Assembly: GCF_014697125.1 (NCBI RefSeq)
Contig: NZ_JACJRG010000002.1
Location: 186,001 to 250,000 of the forward strand
From: Anabaena minutissima FACHB-250
Lineage (GTDB): Bacteria; Cyanobacteriota; Cyanobacteriia; Cyanobacteriales; Nostocaceae
DNA: 64,000 bases
Direction: 5' to 3'
Below are positions 48,451 through 56,561 of the stretch, piece after piece. The position numbers were made by a program, and so were the translations under genes. Position 1 is the first letter of the stretch; every line of letters starts with the position of its first letter. The notes beneath the pieces are model-generated. The model was given only the letters and a program-made list of their open reading frames with translations, ran no database searches and was not told the origin of the DNA.

Positions 48451-49707
48451 ATGAATGATTTGGTGATATCGATATCGAAATTTTTGGTGGCTTGGTTAGT
48501 TGTTCAGGTGGGTTTCGTACTACTGTTTTTGGGGAGTTTAAATTCAGGCTCTAAAAGTTTGCCCGATGAACAGTTACCAAAAACGGCGGTAGTGTTGTGT
48601 TTACGTGGTGCTGACCCGTTTTTACCGGATTGTTTGCGATCGCTACTTCAGCAAAACTATCCAAAGTACAATTTGAAGCTGATTATCGATAGTCAGGATG
48701 ATCCAGCTTGGCAAGTTGTCAGCGATACTATCGCTCAATTGGGTGTAACTAATTACCAAATCAGTCATTTGCGAAACATCCGATCAACTTGTAGTCTCAA
48801 GTGCAGTTCCCTTTTGCAAGCTGTCTCGGAACTAGACGAGACTTACAAGGTTGTGGCGTTGGTGAATGCTGACACGATTGTTCACCCTAATTGGTTGCGG
48901 GAATTAGTCTCACCTTTAAATAATCCCTCCGTAGGAGCAACGACTGGAAACCGTTGGTATGTACCCACTGGTACGTATTGGGGTTCGTTAGTTCGTTACA
49001 TCTGGAATGTTTCGGCGATCGTCCAGATGTATCTATATGGTGTTCCTTGGGGTGGTAGTTTGGCGATAAAAACAGAGGTGATACACCAAACGGGACTCTT
49101 AGAGAAGTGGGGAGAAGCCCTTGACGAAGATACGATGATTCGTCGTGTATTGAGTCAACATAACCTCCAGGTCAAGTTTGTACCTTCTTTGATTATGTTG
49201 AATCAGGAGGAGGCGGATTTACCTAGTTTAAGGTATTGGTTGCAACGTCAATTAATGACTTCTCGACTTTACCATCCTTTTTGGCCGGGGGTTGTGGCTG
49301 AGGCAGTATTGACGAGTGTGCTACCCAATTTGTTAGTTGTGGTGTTTGTCCTGGCTTGGTTTACCGGACAAGGAGGTACAGCTGCGATCGCCTTTATCTG
49401 GTATGGGATTTATATCCTGGCGTTAGTTATGCTGACGTTGTTATTGGAGATGAGCATACAGCCAATAATTCGTTCCCAAGGTAAGCCAGTGACGGAATTT
49501 TCTTGGCCAATCATCTGGAAGATGCTCATCGGAATGCCTCTATATCAATGGGTTTATGGGTTAGCGATGTTTCGGTCTTTCGATATGCCCATAGTACATT
49601 GGCGTGGTGTTACCTATGAAGTAAAAGGGGCTGGGCAGATTCATCTGATGGAATATCGCCCTTATCAGCTAGGAAATCAACCAAGCGATCGCCAAATCTC
49701 TCTGTGA
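48451..49707 (+). CDS. Membrane glycosyltransferase family 2 (second of a pair), DxD altered
   Basis: A paralogue of the preceding protein (same layout, roughly 60-65% identical by eye). The ATG at 48451 is preferred over a TTG at 48418, which overlaps the upstream stop. All motifs are present except one: the metal-binding triad reads N139-A-D141 (VNADTIVHPNWL; codon AAT), whereas the partner has DAD. Loss of the first Asp often lowers or removes GT-A activity, so it may be a partner subunit or use metal differently. Other sites (GGSLAIKTEV, DEDTMIRR, RLYHP) are intact, so the gene is under selection. Confidence 0.82.
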   Translation: MNDLVISISKFLVAWLVVQVGFVLLFLGSLNSGSKSLPDEQLPKTAVVLCLRGADPFLPDCLRSLLQQNYPKYNLKLIIDSQDDPAWQVVSDTIAQLGVTNYQISHLRNIRSTCSLKCSSLLQAVSELDETYKVVALVNADTIVHPNWLRELVSPLNNPSVGATTGNRWYVPTGTYWGSLVRYIWNVSAIVQMYLYGVPWGGSLAIKTEVIHQTGLLEKWGEALDEDTMIRRVLSQHNLQVKFVPSLIMLNQEEADLPSLRYWLQRQLMTSRLYHPFWPGVVAEAVLTSVLPNLLVVVFVLAWFTGQGGTAAIAFIWYGIYILALVMLTLLLEMSIQPIIRSQGKPVTEFSWPIIWKMLIGMPLYQWVYGLAMFRSFDMPIVHWRGVTYEVKGAGQIHLMEYRPYQLGNQPSDRQISL

Positions 49708-49824
49708 ACTCTTTAATCTCTATATCGATGCGTAAATCCTAAATTCTTATCCAACTTGCTCAGTAGAAGTGCTTTCTCTTCAAACACCTCTGGCTGAGAC
49801 AAGATACACACATTGCATAGGATT

Positions 49825-51090
49825 ATGAATAAGCAAAAGCTTCGCATCGCTTTGTTTTCAGGATTGTATTCTCCTTTTTTGACCGGGGTTTCCGTTGCAG
49901 TTCACCAGAGGGCGCGTTGGTTACTACAACAGGGTCATGAAGTATTTTTAGTCCATCCGCAATTTAATGAACAGTATCCCAAACAAGTAGGCGATCGCCC
50001 CATGCCTGGGTTAGAAGAGTTAAAGTCTTATCCCAATTTCTCTTCTTTCTCATTCCCCACAGAGCCACTGATATTCTACAAGTCTCTACCCCAACCTTTG
50101 AGTTATCGCCATTGGAGCGATACCGAGTTACTGGTTGATTTCCAACCCGACATCATCGTGGTGGAAGAAGCAGCCCAAATGCGAGGCTTATATTCAGCCT
50201 TAATCCAAGGTTACGGTCGTCCGGTGGGTGTGGAGTATGCACGGCGGACTAAAACCCCGATTATTTCGGTCTTCCACACAGATATTGTGGCCTACATCAA
50301 ATATTACTTTGGGAATGTCTTCTTTAAGTTGTTGAGTCCGATCATCCCTTATTTGGTGGAGCAAATCAGCCGAACTTATGATCTGAATATATTTTCCTCT
50401 CGTGAACAACTCGCTAAATACCAGAAATTAGGATGCCAACCGAGTGAATATGTCCCCTATCAGGGTATTGATTGCGAAAAATTTCACCCTCGTAATATCT
50501 GTCACAACCCCATCCCTAATGACGATAGACCAACTATCCTCTTTGTCGGACGCATCACTGCTGAAAAGAATGTCCCACAACTCCTAGATGTCTATCCTCT
50601 GATTGCTGCGCAAATTCCCAACATTCATTTAGTGATTGTGGGTAGTGGCCCTCTAGATGCAGAAATTTGCAAACGTGCGGAAAGATTCGGCTCAGGTATT
50701 ACTATCTGGGGTGAGTCTCACGGTACAGAACTATTAGGTTGGTTTGCTCGTGCGGATGTCTTTGTCAATCCCTCGGTTACAGAAAACTTCTGCACCACAA
50801 CTAACGAAGCCTTAGCTTCTGGTACTCCTGTAGTTGCAGCCTTAGCACCGTCTACCTCAGAACAAGTAACTCCTGGTCAGAATGGCTTTTTAGCTGAACC
50901 CAATAATCCAGCAGATTTTGCTCAAAAGGTGATAGATATTCTCTCAAATCCTGCACTCAAAGCAGCTATGGCTGAACAGGCTCGTCCTTCTATCTTGGGA
51001 TATGATTGGTCAGCTTGTATGGAGAAGTTTGAAGTCAAGTTGTATGAGTTGGTGCAAGTATCAGACACTGTAGAAACCACCTCTGTTTAA
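49825..51090 (+). CDS. hglT: HglT, GT4 glycosyltransferase of heterocyst glycolipids
   Basis: The 421-residue GT-B enzyme starts LRIALFSGLYSPFLTGVSVA, with the donor domain RPTILFVGRITAEKN and the EX7E motif in TENFCTTTNEALASGTPVV. It should add the sugar head group to the long-chain polyol made by the Hgl synthase; in Anabaena the equivalent gene at this position is reported to do so. ATG at 49825 has AGGA 5 nt upstream; a TTG at 49813 is less likely. No membrane segments, so it probably binds the membrane peripherally. Hairpins at 51200 and 51258 follow. Confidence 0.88.
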   Translation: MNKQKLRIALFSGLYSPFLTGVSVAVHQRARWLLQQGHEVFLVHPQFNEQYPKQVGDRPMPGLEELKSYPNFSSFSFPTEPLIFYKSLPQPLSYRHWSDTELLVDFQPDIIVVEEAAQMRGLYSALIQGYGRPVGVEYARRTKTPIISVFHTDIVAYIKYYFGNVFFKLLSPIIPYLVEQISRTYDLNIFSSREQLAKYQKLGCQPSEYVPYQGIDCEKFHPRNICHNPIPNDDRPTILFVGRITAEKNVPQLLDVYPLIAAQIPNIHLVIVGSGPLDAEICKRAERFGSGITIWGESHGTELLGWFARADVFVNPSVTENFCTTTNEALASGTPVVAALAPSTSEQVTPGQNGFLAEPNNPADFAQKVIDILSNPALKAAMAEQARPSILGYDWSACMEKFEVKLYELVQVSDTVETTSV

Positions 51091-51199
51091 AAAGTTTGTA
51101 AGAGGACTAAATTTCTCTCTTGCGGACACTACTCGAACAACATCAAAAGTACAGGGACTTCCAATTAAAAAATATCGGATAGACATCTGTTGAAAAATA

Positions 51200-51230
51200 A
51201 GTAGAGCCGTAGCATTGCTACGGCTCTACT
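51200..51230 (+). terminator. GTAGAG hairpin after hglT
   Basis: AGTAGAGCCGTAGCA pairs perfectly with its complement around a one-base loop. It is the same design as the terminator after cysA, but without a T-run, so termination is less certain. Confidence 0.55.
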
Positions 51231-51257
51231 GCTGTGTCAAGTTAGTTTTGATGGTTT

Positions 51258-51307
51258 GTAGTAAGGACTTTAGTCCTGATTTTTCTAAGGACTAAAGTCC
51301 TTACTAC
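51258..51307. repeat. GTAGTAAGGACT palindromic repeat, copy C
   Basis: Starts GTAGTAAGGACTTTAGTCCT and ends AGGACTAAAGTCCTTACTAC. The most symmetrical of the three copies. Confidence 0.85.
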
Positions 51308-51556
51308 GTTTCCTGCGGGACGCTCCGCGTTCACGCAGGAAACGTAGGAAACGCGGAGCGTGTCGTAGACAGACGCTACGCGAATACTACAAAAAAAGCT
51401 TATCCATCAATTCAAACTTGATGAACTACTATTTTGTTTACCAAACGTGATAAATTGCGTCTCTCTCTGTCTCTACAAAAGAGTTTTTGTCTCATTGCTC
51501 ACAGTAAAATATGTTCCATATCATTACAATTATTTTAAAAATCCTGGTTTGTTTTT

Positions 51557-51605
51557 GAAACCACAGATAAACGCCGATGAGTTATCTGTTTATATCTGTG
51601 GTTTC
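51557..51605. terminator. Hairpin between convergent hglT and the TPR gene
   Basis: GAAACCACAGATAAAC pairs with GTTTATATCTGTGGTTTC. It lies 9 bp past the stop of the minus-strand TPR gene and has a short T-rich tail on the plus side. Confidence 0.6.
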
Positions 51606-51613
51606 ATTTTTAT

Positions 51614-52852
51614 TTACAAACTTGCCTGGGATGCTTTTTCAACTTGCTGAGTAAAGTATGCTTCCTGATGTTGGAGTTGCCTTGCTAACTCTAACCCGTC
51701 TTTAAAAGCTGTTAGTGCTTGCGGATAGTCTTTATTTTCTAAATATAATTGTCCCATTTGGTCGTAAGCTTGCATCATCCCATAATAATTAGCGGCTCTT
51801 GCTTCTGTTTCTAAGAGAATTTTGCTAGTTTCTAAAGCCTCATTAATTTGTCCTTGAGAACGATATAAGGGGATTAATTTCTGCAATGCTTCAGCCGCAC
51901 GCGCATATTGTTGCAATCCCCAAGCTGTGACATAAGCTGTTTGATAGTTTTTAAAGGCTTCTGGTAGTAAAGCAGGATTTTCTTTAGCGAGGGTTTCGTA
52001 ATTGGCTGCGATCGCTATTTGCAAAGTTGGCACTTGTATCTGATTATCATTTTGGGAGTAAATTTCTTTGAGCCTACTCAAGACATCAATAGATTTTTGC
52101 GGCTGCTTCGCCTGCTGATAGATATAAGCTAGCTGTTGCAGGTATGTTAATTCATCCTGTCGTTCTCCCCTAGAGGTAGCGAAACTTAACAACTCCTCGT
52201 AGTTGGTGGCGGCTTGGGGATAATTAAACCAACTCAGATTTAAGTTTCCCAGGGTTTGGAGAGTATCAATTTCCGCAGTGGTATCTTTTTGTTGTCGCAC
52301 CTCTGCCAAAATTTGGTTATAAAGTTCTATAGCAGGTTGAGGCGATCGCACTTTCTGATAAGCTGCACCTAATGCCCGTAATAGCTCTAAGTCAACACTG
52401 GCTTGGGTTTTGGCTTTTTTGGGTTGTGCCTGCTTTTGGATTGCCTGCAAGCGTTGTGTAATGTAGTATAGCTGTTGGCGATCGCTGCGATTCCAAGCAA
52501 TCTCACCAACTCTTGACAATGCTTGTACCTCAGCCACAGTACCCAAATAGCGACGCAAGCGCAACTCCCGATTCCAAATCTCAAAAGCGGCTTCCTTCTC
52601 TCCAGCTTGCAATTGAACCACCGCCGCTTGATTTAACTCATCTAACGCCGCCTGAAGTTTCAGCTTTTCTAGAAGGCTTAAAGGCTGTTTATCGCGCAAA
52701 TTTGGTAAAAGTGGGTCTGGTGTAGTGATTTCTAGGGGACTAGGTGGAAATTTATCCGCCTGTAGAGGATTTCTACTCTGCGCCAGCGTCAAATCACTGC
52801 TAAATTGCCAGAGTATAGCGGCTGTAATAATAACACTGAAGCGTTTTAGCAT
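51614..52852 (-). CDS. Exported TPR-repeat protein
   Basis: The 412-residue protein has a signal peptide (MLKRFSVIITAAILWQF, cleavage near LAQS), a Pro-rich segment and then seven or so tetratricopeptide-like repeats over residues 60-410, such as LLRALGAAYQKVRSPQPAIE, TLQTLGNLNLSWFNYPQAA and AYDQMGQLYLENKDYPQALT. It is probably a periplasmic scaffold. It is 113 bp downstream of the unknown-domain cluster on the same strand and could belong to that transcript. Its link to the glycolipid genes on the other side is only by position. Confidence 0.8.
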   Translation of the reverse strand: MLKRFSVIITAAILWQFSSDLTLAQSRNPLQADKFPPSPLEITTPDPLLPNLRDKQPLSLLEKLKLQAALDELNQAAVVQLQAGEKEAAFEIWNRELRLRRYLGTVAEVQALSRVGEIAWNRSDRQQLYYITQRLQAIQKQAQPKKAKTQASVDLELLRALGAAYQKVRSPQPAIELYNQILAEVRQQKDTTAEIDTLQTLGNLNLSWFNYPQAATNYEELLSFATSRGERQDELTYLQQLAYIYQQAKQPQKSIDVLSRLKEIYSQNDNQIQVPTLQIAIAANYETLAKENPALLPEAFKNYQTAYVTAWGLQQYARAAEALQKLIPLYRSQGQINEALETSKILLETEARAANYYGMMQAYDQMGQLYLENKDYPQALTAFKDGLELARQLQHQEAYFTQQVEKASQASL

Positions 52853-52965
52853 AAGTTTTTACAAATATATGAGCGTAGGTAATTGGGCATCTTATAGACC
52901 TGCCTAACAACTGTAACTGCAAATTAGTTTGACGCATAAACCATAGATAATTATCCCCAATCCCC

Positions 52966-54063
52966 TTAGCCAAACTGTAAAATCCCAGTTTCTTGTAATT
53001 GCCATTTTTCTTTCCCTTTAATTACCCAGTTATACCCCGCAACTACAGCAGTATTTAATGGTGATACCCTAGCAGGTTTAATTAATTGAAACTTGTTTGA
53101 ATTAATCAGTTGATAATCACGGCATTCAAAAAAGCGTTGTATTTTTTCTATATCTTGACTAATATCTCTATCTCGTCTAGGAACTAGATAAACAGCCCTT
53201 TGCTTTAAAGAAAATAGCCAATATTCTCCTAGGACATTTTTTTCAAAAAGAGCCATATCATTAGTAATTAAATTTAATTCTTCAATGGTGATGTGTGCTT
53301 CTATTACTACCGTACCAAGAGAGGCTAACGAGTCACATTTTGTATTGTAAATATTAACTAATAAATTTTCTAAATCAGCATTATTTTCTATATTATCCTT
53401 TAATTCATTCGTGAAATTTGAACCCGTATTTTCTTGATTTTGTGTAAATTTAATTTGTTCTGCATTTTCTGAGATTGCCGTTTCTAATTCTATAGATGAG
53501 ATTTCTTCTTGATATTCATTATCATAGGAAAATTGTAATCTTCCAGGTTCTAATAATTGCCACTGCTCTCTATTTTGATTTAAAGACACCTTAGCCAGTT
53601 TAACTAAGATAAATTCGCAATCAATATCAAATTTATAGTTATCACATTCAAATAAACGATTCACGGTTTCATAATTATAGGCATTAATTCGTAAATTGCC
53701 TTTAGGTAATAGCCAGTAGTTATCATCTTCTGTAGCTATTACCCAATAGCTAGCAATGTTAGATTTTGTTTTCTCAAAAAAAATCACATCTTTATTTAAC
53801 AAACTTGCTTGAGTTACTGAAACCTTAACAGCACTATTAAGCAACGCATCAGAGTTATTATTATAAATTTCTAATATTTCATCTTCTGATAGTGCTAGTT
53901 TAGGAATCTTTGGTATATTCATCGCTCCAGTGACATTTACTGATTCATCATCACTAGTAGTAGCATTTTCATTTTTTAGTAATTTCTCTAAACTATTAAC
54001 TCTTCGTTCTAATTGACGGACTGTTTCCATCAAAAAATTTATTTTTTCTTCTAATTCTTCCAT
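52966..54063 (-). CDS. Unknown-domain cluster protein 1, coiled coil plus two domain copies
   Basis: I do not recognise this 365-residue protein. An N-terminal coiled coil (about residues 1-32) is followed by two copies of a domain shared with the next genes. Copy 1 (about 60-178) has SYWVIATEDDNYWLLPKGN, RLFECDNY, AKVSLN and WQLLEPGRLQF. Copy 2 (about 229-364) is more diverged: EYWLFSLKQRAVYLVPRRD, RFFECRDY, PARVS and WQLQETGILQF. The linker is acidic and Asn-rich. No membrane segment or signal peptide. 16 bp separate it from the gene upstream, so they are co-transcribed. Confidence 0.75.
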   Translation of the reverse strand: MEELEEKINFLMETVRQLERRVNSLEKLLKNENATTSDDESVNVTGAMNIPKIPKLALSEDEILEIYNNNSDALLNSAVKVSVTQASLLNKDVIFFEKTKSNIASYWVIATEDDNYWLLPKGNLRINAYNYETVNRLFECDNYKFDIDCEFILVKLAKVSLNQNREQWQLLEPGRLQFSYDNEYQEEISSIELETAISENAEQIKFTQNQENTGSNFTNELKDNIENNADLENLLVNIYNTKCDSLASLGTVVIEAHITIEELNLITNDMALFEKNVLGEYWLFSLKQRAVYLVPRRDRDISQDIEKIQRFFECRDYQLINSNKFQLIKPARVSPLNTAVVAGYNWVIKGKEKWQLQETGILQFG

Positions 54064-54079
54064 TGCTGTCTAATTTACT

Positions 54080-55252
54080 TCAATACAATTCTGTTTTTGT
54101 TTTTTCAAAATTGTTAATTCCCGGTTCAACTAGCTGCCATTTTTCTTTATTGATAGAAATTGCAGATGCAGGTTGAACAACTATTAACTTATTCCGATGT
54201 CCCAAAGATTCGTCTGTGATTTGAAATAATAACCTCAGTGTCATTAAAGTATATTGATTTATGATAAAGTTAGCTTTTGGTACTAAGTATTTTACTGCAT
54301 GGAGGCTTTCATCACTAGGAACTATCTGATAAATACCTGTATTGTTTTTTTCTATGATGATTTGGCTGTCTAAATAATATTGATCTAAGCGATATTGATC
54401 AATACTATCGGCTGTTATTGATACTAGTATAGGGTTATATTGTGCAAATAACTCTGGATTTTGATTATAAGTTTTTAGCCAATTAATATTCGTCAAAACA
54501 AGATATAAACTATCATTATCTTTTTTTTGAAATGGGATTAGTTCGGATGAGTTATTAGATGGTATTGATTGATTTTGCTTACTAACGAGTAAAACCTGTT
54601 TAATATCTGCTATCTCATGTTTCAGTTGACCAATTTCATTATTTAGCTGTATCTCTATCAAAGAGACTAATCTTTGGCGTTCCAGAGTTGCTTGTTCTAG
54701 TTGCTGATAATAATTATCCCTTTGTTGCTGAATATTTTTTCTTAATTGCTCTAAATTATCTTGTAGTAAATTACGCTCTCTAGTTATTTCGCTAAATTGT
54801 GACTGGAGTTGAGTTACTTCTTGATTAGCCAATTCTAGTTGCATTTGTAAATCAATTGATGGCGGTGATTCAATAAAATCTGCTTCGCCTAGTTCTTCTA
54901 ATTTCCATTCTCGTCCATTAGGCATCAATGAAATTCTAGCTGGTTTTACCAGAGTTAATAAACTAGCAGTTTGGAAATTATAATTATCAAAGTCAAATAA
55001 ATATTTAAACGCTTCTAAATTAAAATTATCAATTTTTATATTATCTTTAGGAAATAACCAATAATCTTCTTCTGCTGTAGCTATTATCCAATAATTACCA
55101 TTTTTAGCAGATGTTAAGATGATTGGCTCATGAGATTTATGAATTAAACTATTTTCTGTTAAAGAAACCTTAATTGCTTGTTTTTGTAATATTTGAGGTG
55201 CATAATTATAAATGTCTACTAAATCACTAATATCTATTTGAAAAATTTTCAT
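54080..55252 (-). CDS. Unknown-domain cluster protein 2, domain-coiled coil-domain
   Basis: This 390-residue protein has an N-terminal domain copy (about residues 5-128: GNYWIIATAEEDYWLFPKDN, KYLFDFDNY, PARISLMPNGREWKLEELG), a coiled coil (about 135-222) and a C-terminal copy (about 258-385: KYLVPKANFIINQY, RLLFQITDES, WQLVEPGINNF). The N-terminal half is about 80% identical by eye to protein 3. Its first 18 codons or so lie in a 55-bp sequence repeated at 56052-56106, on the far side of a toxin-antitoxin pair. ATG at 55252. Confidence 0.75.
   Translation of the reverse strand: MKIFQIDISDLVDIYNYAPQILQKQAIKVSLTENSLIHKSHEPIILTSAKNGNYWIIATAEEDYWLFPKDNIKIDNFNLEAFKYLFDFDNYNFQTASLLTLVKPARISLMPNGREWKLEELGEADFIESPPSIDLQMQLELANQEVTQLQSQFSEITRERNLLQDNLEQLRKNIQQQRDNYYQQLEQATLERQRLVSLIEIQLNNEIGQLKHEIADIKQVLLVSKQNQSIPSNNSSELIPFQKKDNDSLYLVLTNINWLKTYNQNPELFAQYNPILVSITADSIDQYRLDQYYLDSQIIIEKNNTGIYQIVPSDESLHAVKYLVPKANFIINQYTLMTLRLLFQITDESLGHRNKLIVVQPASAISINKEKWQLVEPGINNFEKTKTELY
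55193..55247. repeat. 55-bp direct repeat, copy 1 (inside protein 2 gene)
   Basis: Identical to 56052-56106 except for one base (A at 55241, G at 56100). It covers codons 2-19 or so of the gene. The two copies bracket the 804-bp toxin-antitoxin segment. Confidence 0.9.
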
Positions 55253-55285
55253 ATTTTATTATGCAATTATAAAAATAATACTCTA

Positions 55286-55648
55286 TCAGGTCAGGGGTAG
55301 GTATTCAATTCTATCTTGATATTCATCGTCAAACGAAGCACCAGCAATGGTAATCAATTCTTCAACGATTTGATTAATACTTTGATTAGTATTAATCGTA
55401 AAAATTCCTGGAACATGACGACCTAAAGCTAAATGATTAGCTAAATGTTTTGGCATGGACTTACGGTTATTTGTCACTAATATAAATTCATTGATTTCAC
55501 ACCAAATTAAAATATCAGAATCTAGAGTGCCTTTGGACGGTACATCTAAATCCCCTATAATTCGCACAACTAATTCTGTGTTGCGCCGCACAAGTTGAGA
55601 GCGATATGCAGGACTCAGATGTTCATCCAACAGATACCTGATTGTCAT
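55286..55648 (-). CDS. DUF5615 PIN-like toxin
   Basis: The 120-residue protein starts RYLLDEHLSPAYRSQL and has DSDILIWCEINEFILVTNN and KHLANHLALGRHVPG, typical of DUF5615/PIN-like (Mut7-C related) proteins, thought to be RNases. The acidic residues D8/E9, D43 and D45 could bind metal. It is the downstream partner of a DUF433 gene with a 1-nt overlap (TAATG), the usual layout of this toxin-antitoxin class. Activity has been little studied. Confidence 0.82.
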   Translation of the reverse strand: MTIRYLLDEHLSPAYRSQLVRRNTELVVRIIGDLDVPSKGTLDSDILIWCEINEFILVTNNRKSMPKHLANHLALGRHVPGIFTINTNQSINQIVEELITIAGASFDDEYQDRIEYLPLT

Positions 55649-55986
55649 TAGCTTTCCTGTAATAACTGTTTTGCAGCATTTTCTTCCCTCAGCCTCTTAA
55701 ACCTCATTCTCGCAGAAGAAGGATTTTGCTGTTCTTTTTCGCGCATAGTTCGGGAAAATTCTAACCAATCAGCTAAATAGGCATCAACCTCTGAACGATA
55801 ATGCAAGTAATACAAAATTGTGGCGTAAACCTGTTCCAAAGTCACCGTATGAAATTGTTCAGCAACTTCTTCTGGTGTTTTGCAGTGATAGATATACTCG
55901 TAAAGAATGCTCTCAATCCCGATACGAGTTCCTTTGAGCCGAATGTCATCGGTTGCAAGTATGTTGAAATATTCTTCTAGTTGCAT
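55648..55986 (-). CDS. DUF433 antitoxin
   Basis: The 112-residue protein has the DUF433 winged-helix-like fold: NILATDDIRLKGTRIGIESI, then YHCKTPEEVAEQFHTVTLEQ and YATILYYLHYRSEVDAYL. DUF433 proteins pair with DUF5615 or VapC-like toxins and probably repress their own promoter. The 3' part is basic and charged (RMRFKRLREEN). The pair lies inside the unknown-domain cluster on the same strand and is flanked by a 55-bp direct repeat. Confidence 0.82.
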   Translation of the reverse strand: MQLEEYFNILATDDIRLKGTRIGIESILYEYIYHCKTPEEVAEQFHTVTLEQVYATILYYLHYRSEVDAYLADWLEFSRTMREKEQQNPSSARMRFKRLREENAAKQLLQES

Positions 55987-56041
55987 AAAAAAAGAACCTT
56001 TGCTAAGACGCCACTCTCATCATAAAAGAAGATGGAAAACA

Positions 56042-56106
56042 TTAGCTAGACTTGAGGTGCATAATTATAAATGTCTACTAAATCACTAATATCTATTTGG
56101 AAAATT
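56042..56106 (-). pseudogene. Remnant of the 5' end of a protein 2-type gene (direct repeat copy 2)
   Basis: Minus-strand frame reads IFQIDISDLVDIYNYAPQ then V and TAG. It matches residues 3-20 of protein 2 but has no start codon. It is the second copy of the 55-bp direct repeat (56052-56106). Confidence 0.8.
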
Positions 56107-56224
56107 CTAAATTGATGTTTGTAAAATTAGCTTATTAATTATGCTAATACATAAATCTTATTTAACTATAGGAATCCGATTTGATTTATGTTTGTGTAGC
56201 CTGCGCTTGCGCTTAAAAATCTAA

Positions 56225-56411
56225 GAGGGTGTTTGAAAAGTCCCCTTTTATGTCATCCTGACGAAGGAAGCATCCCAGTATAACAGTGAAAACGCAGATT
56301 CTTTCCTACGGAACGCTTCGTGTTAAGCGCAGCTATACCGCAGGCTTTACCTTCCGCAAAGCTCCACTCAGAATGACAAATGATACCTGACAAAACTTTT
56401 CAAACAGCCTC
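56225..56411. mobile_element. 187-bp MITE-like element, IS5-like ends
   Basis: Terminal inverted repeats are GAGGGTGTTTGAAAAGT and GAGGCTGTTTGAAAAGT (16 of 17), flanked by TAA on both sides. The inside contains the short dispersed repeat CGCAGCTATACCGCAGGC, also seen at about 13288. No transposase. The rest of the 575-bp stretch 55987-56561 shows no gene beyond the remnant at 56042. Confidence 0.8.
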
Positions 56412-56561
56412 TAAGTATAAGTAGGGTGTGTTACCTGACGCTAACACTAAGAAGAAAACCCACAGTATTTTAATTCGTGTTTTTTTCATAAATAACTCTT
56501 CTTAAATCCAAGGGCTATATGTGTTTTTTTTATGTAAAATAACCTGATTTTTGTGTGAATT

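Larger units (their letters stand above)
51091..51613. other. Repeat-rich gene-free stretch after hglT
   Basis: Three palindromic elements stand in a row: the GTAGAG hairpin (51200-51230), GTAGTAAGGACT copy C (51258-51307) and a GC-rich pair of CGTTTCCTGCGGGACGC and GGAAACGCGGAGCGTG arms (51307-51385). The hairpin at 51557 closes the next gene. No gene is seen. Confidence 0.6.

Noticed and set aside
51447..51650. 67-codon open frame after hglT
   Set aside because: Runs through the terminator hairpin and into the TPR gene from the wrong strand.
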